Origin: Christensenella sp. UBA7597
GTDB lineage: Bacteria; Bacillota; Clostridia; Christensenellales; Borkfalkiaceae
DNA: 5,090 bases
Reading direction: 5' to 3'
Assembly: GCA_002474405.1 (NCBI GenBank)
Contig: DLQW01000074.1
Location: 2,507 to 7,596 of the forward strand
The position numbers and the translations under genes were made by a program. The notes beneath the pieces were generated by a model, which worked only from the letters and a program-made list of their open reading frames with translations, had not been told where the DNA came from and did no database searches. Each line of letters starts with the position of its first letter. Position 1 is the first letter of the stretch. Positions 4,714 through 5,090 of this stretch are shown piece after piece.

Positions 4714-4724
4714 AAGGCGATAAT

Positions 4725-5090
4725 TTACTTTTTGTCGGCGAGGGCGTTGCAGTGCTTAATGGTGTTGATTTCGCGGGGATCGTACGGGTGCAGGTTTTTA
4801 CGGTATAACTCGTGCTGCCATTTCGTAAAATCGAAATCTACGTCCGGGTTTTCTTCCGCTTTTTTCCACAGCCCGTCCCACGGTTCGGTAGTGTACGTTT
4901 TTCCCTGCACGAAGCCCCAGCAATAACAGCCGACGCGTTCTATCATCATCAGCGGATAAATTTCCTGCACGGTGTTATGGTTGCAGCGGTTGAGCCACTC
5001 CGTTACGATGACGGGGCGCTTGTAATACTTTTTGAACGTGTACAAATCCGTTAAAAATTTTTCGTACTTCGAATAGGAATGGAACGAAAT
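4725..5090 (-). CDS. Glycoside hydrolase, TIM-barrel clan A-like, C-terminal part (partial)
   Basis: The frame stays open to the window edge, so 121 residues of the C terminus are visible; the apparent TTG start at 5045 is internal. Fragment residues 1-6 read ISFHSY, the HxY strand that precedes the second catalytic strand in clan A barrels. RPVIVTEW (25-32) carries Glu31, the candidate catalytic nucleophile. GCYCWGFVQGKT (54-65) is the last barrel strand, with a substrate-stacking Trp58. The end, WQHELYRKNLHPYDPREI (91-108), resembles the closing helix of proteins often annotated as cellulase-like or 1,4-beta-xylanase. It would hydrolyse a beta-linked plant or host glycan, but the family (GH5-like or another) and the acid/base Glu are outside the view. 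It is convergent with hsp20, with the repeat island between. Confidence 0.8.
   Translation of the reverse strand: MSFHSYSKYEKFLTDLYTFKKYYKRPVIVTEWLNRCNHNTVQEIYPLMMIERVGCYCWGFVQGKTYTTEPWDGLWKKAEENPDVDFDFTKWQHELYRKNLHPYDPREINTIKHCNALADKK

Overview
The window looks like chromosomal DNA of a low-to-mid GC Firmicute, most likely an uncultured gut-type clostridium. The reasons are strong purine-rich Shine-Dalgarno sites, sigma-A type promoters in very AT-rich intergenic DNA around GC-richer genes, short intrinsic terminators, and a clostridial flavour to the LysR and Hsp20 proteins. The lineage is an inference from style; no marker gene is present.

Left edge (1-567): a gene probably begins on the minus strand and runs out of the window. 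Behind it lie a foldable leader and a consensus -10 box. Next come a pyrimidine-rich tract and a doubtful 82-residue, low-complexity Lys/Pro/Asn-rich reading frame whose stop codon sits inside a 16-bp hairpin. That hairpin is probably the terminator of the efflux operon coming from the right.

Efflux module (568-3433): a MATE-family exporter with an unusual glutamate-rich tail is translationally coupled (ATGA overlap) to a small three-helix membrane protein of unknown function. Both are read leftward. A LysR-type regulator is read rightward from the same 139-bp gap. The two divergent promoters share almost the same -10 box: TTGACA-N17-TATAAT for the regulator, TTTACA-N17-TATACT for the operon. 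A 13-bp dyad upstream of the operon promoter is a good regulator-binding candidate. The layout fits a self-regulated, ligand-inducible export cassette; the substrate cannot be read from sequence. A clear terminator follows the regulator gene.

Stress gene (3434-4059): an Hsp20-family small heat-shock chaperone has its own promoter, several perfect palindromes in its promoter and leader, and a possible 14-codon leader ORF. No CIRCE element is visible.

Repeat island (4060-4724): there is no credible gene here. Two direct copies of a ~165-bp module (4166-4329 and 4547-4713) each hold two related hairpin pairs. Between them lie a strong intrinsic terminator and a third, degenerate half-module. 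One stem differs between the two copies by two paired, compensating changes, so base pairing itself seems to have been conserved. This is the most interesting non-coding signal in the window.

Right edge (4725-5090): the C-terminal end of a TIM-barrel glycoside hydrolase (clan A-like) on the minus strand, convergent with hsp20 and cut by the window end.
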